Position numbers and translations under genes: made by a program. 64,000 nucleotides of DNA from Megalonaias nervosa (Eukaryota > Mollusca > Bivalvia > Unionida > Unionidae), in assembly GCA_016617855.1 (NCBI GenBank), contig JAECUM010006751.1, forward strand, positions 1 to 64,000, given 5' to 3'. The notes under the pieces are model-generated. The model searched no databases. It had not been told where the DNA came from and saw nothing but the letters and a program-made list of their open reading frames with translations. Below are positions 31,314 through 42,506 of the stretch, in pieces (within the stretch, counting starts at the first letter, position 1; every line of letters begins with the position of its first letter).

Positions 31314-32140
31314 ATTACGTAATGTCCTCGATAAAATAATAAATTTATTGTCTTTTGTGTAGCAGTCTCTGAAATATACCTTGGATAAACATTTTCTCGC
31401 TCATCTAGTCCGAAAACATTTACTGAAATATTGTTTTGTTTTTCAAACTTTGGTATCTGATTTTCTGACACTGGAAAAGTTATTCCGTTAAAATCTAGTT
31501 CGTCTTTGTATGGCAAATACTTTTCAATTCGGTCACTGTGGTCACTCTGAGGATGTCTCTCAGACAAAATTGGCCAACGAAAACATTGATCGTCGTTGTT
31601 TTTGACATTTATACAGCATTTTTTGTTTTTAATTATTTTTGGAAGATCAACATAAGAACTACCCCGCAGTACGTTATATTTTGCTGCATGAATTAAAACT
31701 TCCTTTATCATTTCAAATTTCCAACCTGACCCAGATGAAGTAAATTCCTCCAATTTTTTATTTATTTGTTGGTGTATTTCGTCGGCAACTGTGGCAATAT
31801 TTGTTCCAGTTAATATTTTTCGTGATTTAGCTGTTAGATATAGTTCTGAAATTTCGCTGTCGAAACTTGTATTTTCAAAAATTATATCAAGTATATCTTT
31901 TTCGATTGCATTTAACTTTGATAAAATCATATGATACTGAACTATTAGTTTGATACCTTTGTGAGCTGCAAGTTCTTGGGCTATAACAGGTTGTAAAAGA
32001 TGATATAAATTTGTAGAGTTAAAATTTGCTAAAACATTTTGAGTATCAAATTTGTAACTGTTGTCGTATCCTGAGAATGCATTAGCAATTTTTTCTGCTT
32101 TGATAATGCTCTTTTTAGCAACATCACGCAATTTTAACAT
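31310..32140 (-). pseudogene. polB: Polinton DNA polymerase B, N-terminal 276 codons only (copy B)
   Basis: Open from ATG 32140 (MLKLRDVAKKSIIKAEKIA) to a stop just past the breakpoint at about 31314. It covers only the conserved N-terminal region of Polinton PolB (SGSGWKFEMIKEVLIHAAKY, FRWPILSERHPQSDHSDRI, FEKQNNISVNVFG), upstream of the Cys/His segment and the exonuclease. The frame is intact, so the truncated ORF could be misannotated as a complete gene. It lacks all catalytic motifs. Confidence 0.9.
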
Positions 32141-32202
32141 TATATATAGTATATTTTATATTTAAATAAACGTTACGTAAAAAATCAATTAGAGATATAA
32201 AA

Positions 32203-32203
32203 T

Positions 32204-32280
<77 letters not shown>
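32203..32280. repeat. (TA)n expansion at the polB/HNH divergent promoter (copy B)
   Basis: About 75 bases of TA directly before the HNH start codon. Copy A has only the short CCCTATAGTATA at this place. Confidence 0.95.
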
Positions 32281-32282
<2 letters not shown>

Positions 32283-33098
32283 GTCAGAAATTCTGAGATA
32301 CATTAGATTGACAGCAACCGAACAAGAAGCTTATCATTAACATCCAATTTATAACTTATATGCTGGAAATGCATTAGGTTCAGTTACTTGTATAAAATCT
32401 AAAAAATCTGTAGGAAAGCCGACGCCAGCTGGAATGATAATTTCAGTAAAAGGTGATGATACAGATACGACCGAAATGTTTAGAAAAAAATTTGTTTATA
32501 GTTTGTTCTGCGATGAAATTCCTGCTCGACAACGAGTCTGTCGAGTAAATGGCTGCATTAGCGATGACAATATTGAAAATTTAGCATTACAAAATGAGTT
32601 TCAGCCGCATCCAATATTTGATTTATATGAGACCACCGACAAAGGACTTATTCGAAATATAAAAGCAGAAAACGTTATTGGAAAGTTAAATAATACTGGC
32701 TATTTACATATAGTAGTTCGTGGAACTAGAACAGATTTTGTTAATTATCTATCACATAGGTTTGTATATGATGTTTCTAACGGCACTAATCCAACGGGGT
32801 TGGTTTGAGATCATATAAATGGCATTAAAACAGATAATCGTCTAGAAAATTTAGATTTAGTTACAATAAGAGAAAATACTTAAAGAGGAGCTAGTTCTAA
32901 TGGTTCCAATTTAAAAAATCCAAAAAGATCAGTTGTTTCAGAAAATCTGGAGAATAAAAAAGAAATAAAATTTATTCTGCCGCAAAATATCATCAAATTT
33001 GTAACAAATGAATAAAAGATGTAGCTGATGGTGAAAGAAGATCAGCAACGTCAATGTTGACATTCGACAGATTTTGTTTCAGATATGACGATCAATGA
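32281..33098 (+). pseudogene. HNH endonuclease with duplicated module (copy B)
   Basis: Homologue of 7580-8397. The frame is open from 32434 to 32806 (KFVYSLFCDEIPARQRV, LSHRFVYDV), with stops at about 32338 and 32806 and a further stop after RENT. The second stop sits directly before the DHINGIKTDNRLENL part of the HNH motif, separating the catalytic residues. The C-terminal NUMOD1-like module is also damaged. Confidence 0.75.
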
Positions 33099-33377
33099 TG
33101 TTTCTTAATTCAGGTTTAGTTAAGCAATTATGAGCAAACATCAAAATATCATCTTTATCAAATTTTAATGTTATAAATGAACTATCATTAAGTTTATTTT
33201 TTTTGTTGCCGTCGTTAGAAGTATTCTGTCATTTTCACCCTGCATTATATTCACATTAACCAAACATGCACTATAGCCAGACAAACATTTTCTGACTTCC
33301 TCAGCTAATTCTCTGTAATTTAGTATATTAACTTTTTGATGATATTTTACATCAGGAGATTTCGTTTCACTGGCCAT
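33079..33377 (-). pseudogene. Small conserved Polinton protein (copy B)
   Basis: Homologue of 8381-8701, from ATG 33377 (MASETKSPDVKYHQKVNI). The frame breaks in an A/T run near 33200, just after ILLTTA. It lacks a short stretch (EIPTGISSK) present in copy A. Confidence 0.65.
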
Positions 33378-33413
33378 CTTATTATTATAAATTAGATAAA
33401 AATATATTATAAT

Positions 33414-33920
33414 ATGAACTTGATGAAAAGACTTGCTGATATATACGCGGGAGATTATATCGCCAGAGACAAAGTCGCCAACGACACAATCACTAACGAC
33501 AAAGTCGCAGATAAATCTGCTGGTTAAAGTGAAAATGATATTTTGTACAACAACGAATCCGACGATGAAGTAGTTGCTGTGGCTGACATAAAAAATTACA
33601 GTAGGCCGACAACTAGACGATATAATATTAAGTATCATATCGCTAAAAAAATAATAAAATTTAATTTTACTGTTGCTGAACAACAAATATTTTGGCAGCT
33701 TATCAAACCTTTTCTTGGTGTAAAAATAATTGGCCATCAAAGAAATATAAAATATGATTTTATTTTTGTTAAAATATTTAATTTTATGCCAGTTGATAAT
33801 ACAAGAAAATTATATTTAATTTCATTATGTAAAGCTATCAGATGTAAATATGTACTGGTAAAGTACGAACAAATTTATAATAACATTATTGAATCGACCG
33901 AGTTGGCTCCCAGCTATTAA
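33414..33920 (+). pseudogene. Acidic-N-terminus conserved protein, possibly VLTF3-like (copy B)
   Basis: Homologue of 8723-9201, from ATG 33414 (MNLMKRLADIYAGDYIA). One in-frame stop (TAA near 33525) precedes a fully open C-terminal part (33543-33920): YNNESDDEVVAVADIKNYSR, FTVAEQQIFWQLIKPFL, RNIKYDFIFVKIFNFMP, CKAIRCKYVLVKYEQI. Because about 20 bases are missing relative to copy A, its 3' end overlaps the convergent integrase gene by about 35 bases. Confidence 0.55.
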
Positions 33921-34745
33921 ATTTATCACTATATCCTCTCCATTTAACTAAACTTTTATCGCCGCGTTTTCTAATACCTTTTTCAATAACAAATATATCT
34001 TGGGAAGTTTTTTTGGAAGTTCCTGCTCGTAAAAACTACCAGTTATAGGCTCACCCAATGAATCTTTTAACGCATATGTCACTGGTATTGTTAAAAGTAC
34101 TTTATCAACAACAAATACTTCTTCGCTCCAGTTTGGAGTAAATCCTTTCTCAAATGTTTTTTTCTTCAGAGAAATTCTAACTTTATCACCCACTTTATAT
34201 TTATGTCTGCGGTACATGTTTTCGTTTGCTAATATTGGATTTTTAACTGCGTCATCTGGCGACATTTTGGTGGTTCGATGTTTCGTATTATTGTATTCAT
34301 CAACAATATTCTGTAAATTGTCAATATATTTATTTATACTTTTGCTGTCAAATACTTATGAATTTTTTCGTTGAACGTGCGATTAAATCGCTCGACGACA
34401 ACGCTTTTACCTTCATTTCCTGTAACATATTTTTTGATATTATTTTGGAGCAAAAACCGCTCAAATATTTTATTGAAGAATTCGGCTCCGTGATCAGTCC
34501 AGATTCTATTTGGTTTTCTTTCTGTGTTTGTTATTATTTGCTTTAACGCATCAGTTATTGACGTTCCTGTCTTATCTGAAACTGGCACACTAACAGCATA
34601 TTTACTAAAAACATCTACAACGTTAAAAAGATATCTTTTATTATCGTTAACCTGAGCAAGATTTGACACATCAACTAAATTTATCGCCCAGATATCGTCA
34701 ACGGCATTTGCGACAACCTTACGTCGCGGAAACTTTTTTTTTAGG
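33886..34745 (-). pseudogene. int: DDE integrase with chromodomain (copy B)
   Basis: The catalytic core is open in one frame (34334-34745): IWAINLVDVSN, then WTDHGAEFFNKIF, then VVERFNRTFN, the D-D-E triad with about 35 residues in the second interval region. Frame changes near 34335 and 33990 separate the core from the C-terminal region (YKVGDKVRISL and the chromodomain ending NSWEPTRSIQ). It continues from the PLA2 module after a 9-A run at 34734-34742. Confidence 0.9.
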
Positions 34746-35255
34746 TTTGTGTAGCTCTGACGCAAGATTGTCATACAGTTCCTTTCCGAGTCCAAGTTTA
34801 TATTTTGCTCCAATAAAACCCTGCACCAACTTTCTATCAATACGTTCTCGTAGCTTTTGAAGCAGGCCGTTTGCAGGTTTCATATCACGAAGTTCGTCCA
34901 ACATTACTTTATCACAGTCTGATTTTGAGTTCTCTACACGAACGTTATCAGGACGTTCTATATCACGATAACAAATGTTGTGACGCATTGCTATGCTATC
35001 AACTTGATTGTAAGGCTCTTGTCCTGGTAATGGAGTATCGTTCTCGTCAAGTTGTTTATCTAACGGATTATAAGGTCCAGTATATTTATGGCCTGGCAAT
35101 GTCCAACCGCCTTTTGGTTTCGGCAATTTGCCTATTACTTTATGTATGTCTATGTCTGTTCCAATTATTTCTCTGTTGTTACATTGTTGACAGTATGTGA
35201 CAATTTTATTTTGCTCAAGACATAAATCTCTATCAGAACTGCACTTGCATATCAT
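34719..35255 (-). CDS. Parvovirus-type PLA2 module, N-terminal to integrase (copy B)
   Basis: 178 codons open from ATG 35255 (MICKCSSDRDLCLEQNK). The calcium-loop region YTGPYNPLDKQL is intact, but the catalytic pair reads MRHNICYRD, with Asn for Asp, so catalysis is probably lost. The open frame ends shortly after PKKK; the integrase continues in another frame at the same position as in copy A. Conservation of this junction in both copies argues that PLA2 and integrase were one protein. Confidence 0.8.
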   Translation of the reverse strand: MICKCSSDRDLCLEQNKIVTYCQQCNNREIIGTDIDIHKVIGKLPKPKGGWTLPGHKYTGPYNPLDKQLDENDTPLPGQEPYNQVDSIAMRHNICYRDIERPDNVRVENSKSDCDKVMLDELRDMKPANGLLQKLRERIDRKLVQGFIGAKYKLGLGKELYDNLASELHKPKKKVSAT

Positions 35256-35710
35256 TATATATTTTCAGATTTACAATAATAACCTTCAGAAGAAAAACCT
35301 TTCTATTATAAATCTGAACAAATATTTATAAAATCTGAAGAAAAAAAAAATTTTATCTGTTTTTTAGTCAAATTTTGACGTTTCTTCGTGCATTTTGCCT
35401 GTTTTTTACGTTTTTTAGTCAAATTTCTTATTTTTTGAGGGCCAAACTCCGAGCAACTTTCAATATAAATTTTCATGTTTTTCAATATTTTCCCAAAAAA
35501 CCAGCAAAAATTAACGAAAAGTAAAAAAAAATTAACGAAAAAGTGATGAAAAATCAATATAAATTAGATGAAAAAGGTAAAAATATCAATAAACATGAAA
35601 ATTTATATTAAAAGTTGCTCGGGATTTCACCCATATCGGACTGATTTTCTTAACCATTTTCCCCAACAAACAGGTAAAATTGGTCAGAAAACACAATTAT
35701 TGAATTTTTT
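35256..35710. other. AT-rich spacer with long inverted repeat (copy B only)
   Basis: Absent from copy A. Contains inverted arms at 35449-35482 and 35590-35622. Confidence 0.7.
35449..35622. repeat. Inverted repeat, 33-34-bp arms
   Basis: CCGAGCAACTTTCAATATAA plus TTTTCATGTTT is matched by its near-perfect reverse complement at 35590-35622, loop about 107 bases. It could be a small MITE-like insertion or a transcript-end hairpin. Confidence 0.8.
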
Positions 35711-35896
35711 TCAGTCATCTACTAAAATAACCTTGTCAACGCATCCAGCTCCGGACAATAAATTTAAAAACATACTTTTTCTTTTTCCACAAATTGCACA
35801 AATACCTTTTAGCATCATCATGTTGTTCTTTGTTTTTTCTGTTGTTTCATTGATATTTTCTGTTTTAGTTTCACATTTGAGACAATATGTTGACAT
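35711..35896 (-). CDS. Small two-CxxC zinc protein (copy B, intact)
   Basis: 61 residues from ATG 35896: MSTYCLKCETKTEN, then LKGICAICGKRKSMFLNLL. Two CxxC pairs are spaced as in a zinc ribbon, and the second is followed by a basic patch. The CAxCGKxKSxF signature recurs in Polinton and related virus-like elements. The frame is intact here and truncated in copy A (10690-10833). Function unknown. Confidence 0.7.
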   Translation of the reverse strand: MSTYCLKCETKTENINETTEKTKNNMMMLKGICAICGKRKSMFLNLLSGAGCVDKVILVDD

Positions 35897-35950
35897 TATA
35901 TACACAAATTTAGATACAATTACTTATAATTTTACAAGTTTAGATCAAAT

Positions 35951-36403
35951 TTAAACTTTGCTAAATTTCAATGCAATCTCATCATTCGCGTGAGAAGGAT
36001 GCTTGTCAAACTGTAAAATAAATTTTTAAAAATCTGGATTTTTATTCATCTGTTTAATGAACATCACGCAATAGTATCCATAAGCTGATGTTCCAATAGG
36101 TTGAAGTTGATTGGACGAATAATTTATTATTTTCTATTTTTTGTTTATTTATTTTTTTATTTTGTCGCTCGGTGGGATTTCAAATGAATCAAAGTAATTG
36201 TTATTATAAACTGCTACCCAATGTGTACCAGATCCGTCATTGAAATCTTGTATATTTATCGCACAAGATCCACCAGAAGTAACATCTGAGATGTTAGCAA
36301 GTTCACCTTTGGAATAAACTCCGTGGAAATTTTTTACTTGTTTTAGCTTATCAAGTATATCAAAGTTACTTAACGCAGGAGATTTTATCTCTTGAGGTTT
36401 CAT
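35951..36403 (-). pseudogene. Adenain-like cysteine protease (copy B, catalytic residues present)
   Basis: From ATG 36403 (MKPQEIKSPALSNFDILDKL). Histidine motif GTHWVAVYNN, acidic motif YFDSFEIPPSDK, then a frame change near 36145 and the nucleophile motif SAYGYYCVMFIKQM (about 36070-36030), ending after another frame change near 36028. His, Asp and Cys motifs are all present although not in one frame. An open frame extends upstream to 36535 only through fusion with basic-protein remnants. Confidence 0.83.
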
Positions 36404-36488
36404 CTCCGTGTGCCCGGCAATGTTAGCCCTCGTCCTATTCCCAGCAGATTTGGCAGTAGGCTTCCCGCTACTCCCGCCAGTAATGGTC
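36404..36488 (-). pseudogene. Remnant of basic/hydrophobic (pX-like) gene (copy B)
   Basis: Only the C-terminal half survives (GVAGSLLPNLLGIGRGL in one frame). The basic N-terminus is gone because the internal deletion joins this gene to the small structural gene at about 36495. Confidence 0.65.
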
Positions 36489-36715
36489 CTATAAATAAAC
36501 CTTTGTTTGTTTTTCGTCTTTAATTTTATCAGCAACCTTTTGTCCAGCAGCAGTTCCAGCAGCAGATGCAGCTCCAGTTACAAAAGCTTTTGATGCGTCT
36601 AGTGCAATCGGTGCAACTTTATGCGCTATTCCCGGAAAATTTTCAATAACTTTAGTAAATATATTTCCCAAAACTCCACCAACTATTTTTCTTCTGTAAA
36701 ATTTTTTTGTTTCAT
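36489..36715 (-). pseudogene. Small structural protein, 3'-truncated (copy B)
   Basis: Homologue of 13757-14078: MKQKN start, GNIFTKVIENFPGIAHKVAP, ALDASKAFVTGAASAAG. It is cut off after KVADKIKDEK by the deletion that removed the major capsid gene. Confidence 0.65.
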
Positions 36716-36737
36716 TACATCTAAGGTTGTATAAAAA

Positions 36738-37501
36738 TCAATCACGAAGTGATTGTGAGCGTAAGTGTAAATAGTAAGTAACAACCTCGTTATTCAAATC
36801 TAGCTGTCGTCCAGATTAATCTGTCAACTGCATATTTATTGCTGTTATTTGATTTTCAGTATTTAGCGGATAATAAATAACCTGCCTTGGACTAATTTGC
36901 ATGAGCGATCCCGGTGAACATCTGGCGAAACACGATATATTGTTTGTCCTTTGCTACCCTGGGCTGAGTAAGATCCAGATTCAATGGAGCAATTAATCAA
37001 TATTGTGTTTACATCAGTTATATTTACAGGCAAATCACCATCATACGTTATAGTTTGTTCTGCTACAGATCCATATTGCTTGTGAGTAAATCGTATCAGC
37101 GACGCTATGCTTGTTGCTGATGAAAAATCTATTATCAAATTATTTTTTAATGTTATTCTGGCGCGTAATGTGTTATAATTTGGTGTTAGCTCAAAATTGT
37201 CTGCAACTCCCCAATTTTTCATTATTAATTCGCGTATCGTCTTATTTAAATCAATTAGGTTGTAGGCTCCTTGCGGAATTTTAAATGTTACCCAAGCGAC
37301 AGGATTGAACGTAAATTCATCGTTTACTCCAGCTTTTACGTTAGCCATGGAATGCCAACATGTACAGGAAATTAGTCCAATTTCATACTGTTTTTCAGTA
37401 TCAAGTTGTATTGGCGGAATATAATTTACTGAAAAATTTGCGCTATCTTTAGCGTTAATTATCGCGGCCGTACTAGAGTCTAGTAATAATGTTGTTGACA
37501 T
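36738..37501 (-). pseudogene. mCP: Minor capsid (penton-like) protein (copy B, near complete)
   Basis: Open from ATG 37501 (MSTTLLLDSSTAAIINAK) through SVNYIPPIQLDTEKQYEIGL, IPQGAYNLIDLNKTIREL, NYNTLRARITL and DVNTILINCSI to about 36905, where a frame change leads to SPRQVIYYPLN and SGRQLDLNNEVVTYYLHL with one in-frame stop. It shows the N-terminus that copy A lost. Expected to occupy capsid vertices. Confidence 0.88.
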
Positions 37502-37596
37502 TTATATTTATTATATTCTTTTATTTTATAAAATTAAAGTTTTGGGAAAATTTACAAAATTAACATTTACAAAGTTCACATTTATAAAATTAACAT

Positions 37597-39146
37597 TTAC
37601 AAAATTAAGTCGCCGTGTAAAGTTTCGTTTTCGTCAGATGTTAATAAATTTTCCGATCTTAAATGATCAAGTATATCAATAATTTCATTATCAATTTCAG
37701 CGCCAACATGTCCAGCTTCTTTTGATGATATCAGCAGCATTAATCTGCCTATCATTTCGGCAGTTGATGTATATATTTTTACACCTTTTCCAGTTTTTTT
37801 TTCCACTTTTTTTAAATACGATTTTTATCATATTGATTAAATACATTTTTAAAATCAGACTTTTTCTCCCTAGGTTTCCCAGTCCTATAATTTTCTACAG
37901 CAGATTTAAAGACATCAGCAATAACACCATCTCTAGATTGTTTATAAAGTTCAATAAAATCTTCTTCTTTAGCTGTATTAAGTTTTCTAAAGCTTGATTA
38001 CCATCTTTAGTTATCTTATCTACTAATAATATTAAAACATCATATTCATTTTGTGACCATTTATCAATATTAGCAACATCTTTAATATTATTTTCTTTCA
38101 TAAAAGTATCATATTCTGATAAATCTATTTTTTTTTTAAATTTTCAATTTGCTCCCTTCTTTCAATTTCCCCTGGCGATATAACTAGTTTTTTTTTTCAA
38201 TCTCCACTGGAAATTTCACGCTCTCTGGTATTTCAGTTCTAAATATATCTTTTAGTTTTTTAGCATCTTTTATGCGATTTTCATCATTTATTTTAAATTT
38301 CCTAAGAAAATTCCAACCTTTACCAAACCCTGTTGGTCTGTTCTCAACTGCTGTTGTGTGAAATACTCTAGCAATAGTACCAGCTCTAATATTATCAGAG
38401 AGTTGCGACATATGTTTTTCTTCATTAGTTGTTTCTAATTCAGCATTAGACGTATGACCATCCGTCATCATTGTATTTAAATCAGCAATAAGTTTATCAT
38501 ACCTTTCTTTCTACCAAGTTTTTATATTATCAATATCATTTATATCATTTTCTGATAAAAATTCACCATAATCGTCAGCAGTTATTTTATCATTTGCTTT
38601 TCTTCTATGAAATCGTCTTTTTCCTTCAACATCTAAAAACTTTGCTGTCATCTCACTAATTTCCTTTAATTCTTGTTCAATATCCGCTACTTTTTCTGAT
38701 AATCCTGCTATAAGATTTCTACCCTAAAGTGAAGTTAGTTCTGCTAGTCTTCGTTCAAATTCAAGTGGTTTATTTAACAGTCGTCTTATTTTAGCTTGTC
38801 TAACAACAGGATCAGCAATATGTCTTGCAAGACATCTAGCTAAATTTAATCTTTCTTCGTCAGATCTAGCAACAATTTTTGCAGCAGCAGCTTCTTGTTG
38901 TTCTTTAACAATTCCAGCCAAACCTTTTCCTGTAGTCGCTTAACTTCTTCTTCTGATAGTGGTTTAGTTTCAGGTTGTTTCCCAAGTAGTGTTTCAGTAA
39001 CTGGTTTCAGAACTGTTGCTGCTGCTTCTGCTGCAGCCACTTGGCCATGTTGTGCTTGTTGAATCATCTGCCTAAGTTCAGCTTTAGATTTAACAAGTTT
39101 TCTTTAAATTTTCTATATGTTTTCTGTACTTTGCTTGTTTTTCCAT
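37597..39146 (-). pseudogene. Coiled-coil Polinton protein with two tandem modules (copy B)
   Basis: From ATG 39146, a Lys/Glu/Ala-rich coiled-coil N-terminal part is followed by two related modules of about 90 residues. Module 1 (about 38585-38300) has ENDINDIDNIKTW...RYDKL, RAGTIARVF and AVENRPTGFGKG. Module 2 (about 38115-37840) has ENNIKDVANIDKWSQNEYDVL, GVIADVF and AVENYRTGK. The C-terminal piece (37597-37806: MIGRLMLLISSKEAGHVG, then EIIDILDHLR) resembles a short conserved element of other Polintons (pattern RLRLLxASxxAG). At least five frame changes or stops. Function unknown. Confidence 0.65.
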
Positions 39147-39193
39147 AATTATATACTATGTTTTATAAAAATAAGACTACAGAAAACAAAAAC

Positions 39194-39870
39194 TTACTGT
39201 AGATACTTTTCGATACAACAACGAAACATTTTAGTTGGATTATGTGCTAGTTTATCACATAAGAAAAAGTTATATTTATCCGCTGTCGCTTTATGATAAT
39301 GTTCGATAAATTTATCTTTTGTTACGTCACCGCATTGCTCGTTTGCAATATTTCTAACGTCAACATTGTCTAATCCCGGAAATAATATAAAACAACCAGT
39401 ATTTCGTCGTATAAATCTGTCAACATTATAGAAACCTTGGGCTAATTAAACAGAATTACATTTCTTATTACGCGATAGTGAAAAATATGATCTTATTTCA
39501 TTCATTGCTACATTGTTTAGCGGAATATCGTCAAAAACAACTATCTTATGCTCGGACGAATCAAGTTGATTAACTGGAACAAGTTCTTCTGGTTGTCTGA
39601 TAATAAAAAAATCTTCACCAGCATCAAGATCATCACGACGTTTGTTATTATATTCGTTAAGTAGCTCGTACTTATCTTGTTGTGGATTAATTGTGTAAAT
39701 ATAAACACGATCGTAATTAAAATCATCGCCGAGAATAAATTCATCAACAAATTTGTTTTCCCTGATCCAGTTCGACCAACAATAAGATAATGACAATCTG
39801 GAAGTTCATTGGTATGTTTATGTTTCACCAACCGCTCTGTATCAAAATTTAATATCGACGATTTTGCCAT
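39194..39870 (-). pseudogene. Genome-packaging ATPase, A32/FtsK-HerA type (copy B)
   Basis: From ATG 39870 (MAKSSILNFDTERLVKHKH). Walker A GRTGSGKTN is intact. A frame change follows near 39735, then Walker B KIVVFDDIPLN, then SLSRNKKCNSV, with an in-frame stop at about 39446 in the next segment. It keeps the canonical P-loop that copy A has lost. Confidence 0.88.
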
Positions 39871-39907
39871 TGTTGTTATACAAAAATTGTCAGACAATAA
39901 ATAAATA

Positions 39908-41168
39908 ATGAGCTGTTATACAAAATTTGGAACAACATTAGGAGATCCGTCGGCTGTAAGTACAATAACAAACGGCAAGATTGATTTCTCTGGTTACCTA
40001 AAAAAATCTGGCGACGCAATGAAAGGAAACCTGTTTATGTCAAATCAACGAGTACTAGGTTTAGAAACAGCATATCCGCCAATAAATGTTGTTAATACAC
40101 AAGATGTTAGTTATGCACAACTAAAATCCGTCGACGGTAATAAACTATCATTGACAGGAGGAACTTTAAGCGGTAACTTAGATATGTCAGGAAAAAAAAT
40201 TATAAATTTGGAGACTGGGTATCCACCAGCAAACTTAAATCAAACTCAAGCGGTGAGTTATTTACAGTTGAGGTATGTGGATAATAACAAACTTGATAAA
40301 ACCGGTGGGACAATTACAGGTTTTATTAACATGTCAGGTCGACGAGTGTTAGGTTTAGAAACTGTATATCCGCCAGCAGATTTAACGCAAGCTGTAAGTT
40401 ATGCACAACTAAAATCTGTTGACGATAATAAACTTAACAAAGCCGGCAACACAATGACAGGTAACCTGTCTATGTCAAATTATAAAACAACTGGATAACC
40501 GACAACCTCGCCACCAGCTAATGAAACTGATGCTATTAGTTATGCTCAGTTAAAAGAAGAACTTACTCCATATTCTAAGAAATCTGGTGGACCAGTGACA
40601 GGCAACATAAACATGAGAGACAAAAAAATAACTACAGCATATGTTCCAGTTAACCATAATGATCTGACAAATAAAGCGTATGTTGACAGTCTGTCTAGTG
40701 GCATAAAACGAACTAAAAATAATGTTGGGTATATTCCAACACTTTATAAGGGAACTGACAACCGAGCCGGGTTTGAGGTAAGCGCATCATCATATTATCC
40801 TGAAAATGATCCTTATTAAGCTTTTTCTGATAGACATGAGTGGACGACCAACGGAGAAGTTGAAAACTTTTGGATTAAAATTAAATGTCCCACTGCAGTT
40901 GCTATTTGGCAATTTCATTTGCGAGGTCGATTAAACTCTAGTGTTGGTTTGATTTGTAATTGGCAATTGGAAGGATGAAACAATGATATCGACTGGACAA
41001 CATTATATAGTGCAGTAAATGCGTATATTACAACAACACAATATTTATAATCCCGACAGAAAATATTGTCAACAAGTACTTATATTTTCGAGTTAATATT
41101 TTTGCTGCTGAACATCCATTTCCAGGACTAACAGCATTTCAAATATATACATTTGATGATCAGATGTG
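39908..41168 (+). pseudogene. Fibre-like repeat protein (copy B)
   Basis: From ATG 39908 (MSCYTKFGTTLGDPSAVS). Five repeats of about 50 residues (KKSGDAMKGNLFM... ; LTGGTLSGNLDM... ; KTGGTITGFINM... ; KAGNTMTGNLSM... ; KKSGGPVTGNINM...), one fewer than copy A. Stops at about 40497, 40818 and 40978 and a frame change near 41048 break the C-terminal beta domain (HEWTTNGEVE, NWQLEG, NDIDWTTLY). Confidence 0.75.
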
Positions 41169-41205
41169 ATCATTGTGAACAAATTTAATCTAATGCTATA
41201 AAATA

Positions 41206-42495
41206 ATGACAGAACCACCAATTATAACTGTTGCGAGGGAATTTTATGATAATATTTTTAATCCAGAAAAATATGTTAGGGACGTATCATTAGCAGCACG
41301 TGAGATAAATACTATGAAGAATTTTAAAATTCCAATGATAAATTCTCCATTGTTGGAAGCAGAAAAAAATTTTGCTCGTGTTATACATATGCGAAGACCA
41401 CAGTTGAGAGAAGCATTAGGAAACTTTGATATTATAAACGGATACTGTCATCCTAATAATTGTCTGGAAGAACATAAACAAGTTGAAATCTTGTTAAAAA
41501 AAATATTGCTCGAGCTTGATTCTGGAAATATAAATTTGATAATGATATCAGGTTTATTAAAAGCACGAGTAACGCAGGTGGAAAAACAGATGAACGATAC
41601 CTATGATCGTCTCGACAAACTATCAGAATCTAGGATTATAGGAATTAAAAGAAACAGGAAGTTATATAGTAGTTTTTCAAAAAGAAACATTTTTAAGCAT
41701 CTTGGCATGTACTACCACGACAAAGAAACCCTAATTAAAATCGTTACTATATCACCAGACACGGAGTTGATTATTAAAGCATACTCAAATGCAATTTTGC
41801 CAATGATACGTAAAAAAGACCCAGAATTTGATCCGATTATTGTTGATAGGTCTCTAAAAATAATCCAAGATTTTGGCAATGAAATTAATTATCTTGGTGA
41901 TATTGAGCGAGAAAAGTTTTTTGATGCAGTAACTTAAACAAATTTGGAAGTAAAAATTGATTCTTATTACGACATAAGTGAAGAAGATAATATTCCATTT
42001 CCATCAATTTAGCTCTCTAGACAATTGTCATTACGAAATTATTACAACGAAATCGAGAAAGTATTCACAAAACCATATGAAAAATTAATGTTAAAAGTAG
42101 CTTCTGTTATTGGTCTTCTCACAATTGAACTAGATAAGCTTAACAAATTAATGCTAGCAAATTTCATAGTCGCATATGCAATTATCACACAACATCTTGT
42201 TCTCAAAAATTTCACGTTAGATCAAATAAGCTTAGTATTAGGGTATATTGATAAAACAGAAAGCGAGTACAGTAATTTGGTGAATAAAACAGATTTGTAC
42301 GCACGTGAAGTAAAAAACGCGTTTGATTCCTATAGTTGATTAAAGAAAAATGAGGTACTAACAAATGAACGATATAAGGATACTTCGTCAGATGTTTATG
42401 ACAAATACAGAATTTTTATAGCTGATCCTAACAATAATAAGTTCCGTGAGTTTCTTGATTCGATTGCTGGTACTAGAACTTTTGTCTTTGTATAA
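41206..42495 (+). pseudogene. Conserved Polinton protein of about 430 aa, unknown function (copy B)
   Basis: Homologue of 17901-19193. One frame throughout, interrupted only by stops at about 41937, 42012 and 42339. Sequence landmarks: MTEPPIITVAREFYDNI, RRPQLREALGNF, FKHLGMYYHDKETLI, LANFIVAYAIITQHLVL, FREFLDSIAGTR. Helical and charged with no recognised domain. Copy B gives the better version because copy A has several frameshifts. Confidence 0.7.
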
Positions 42496-42506
42496 AATAT
42501 TGTATA

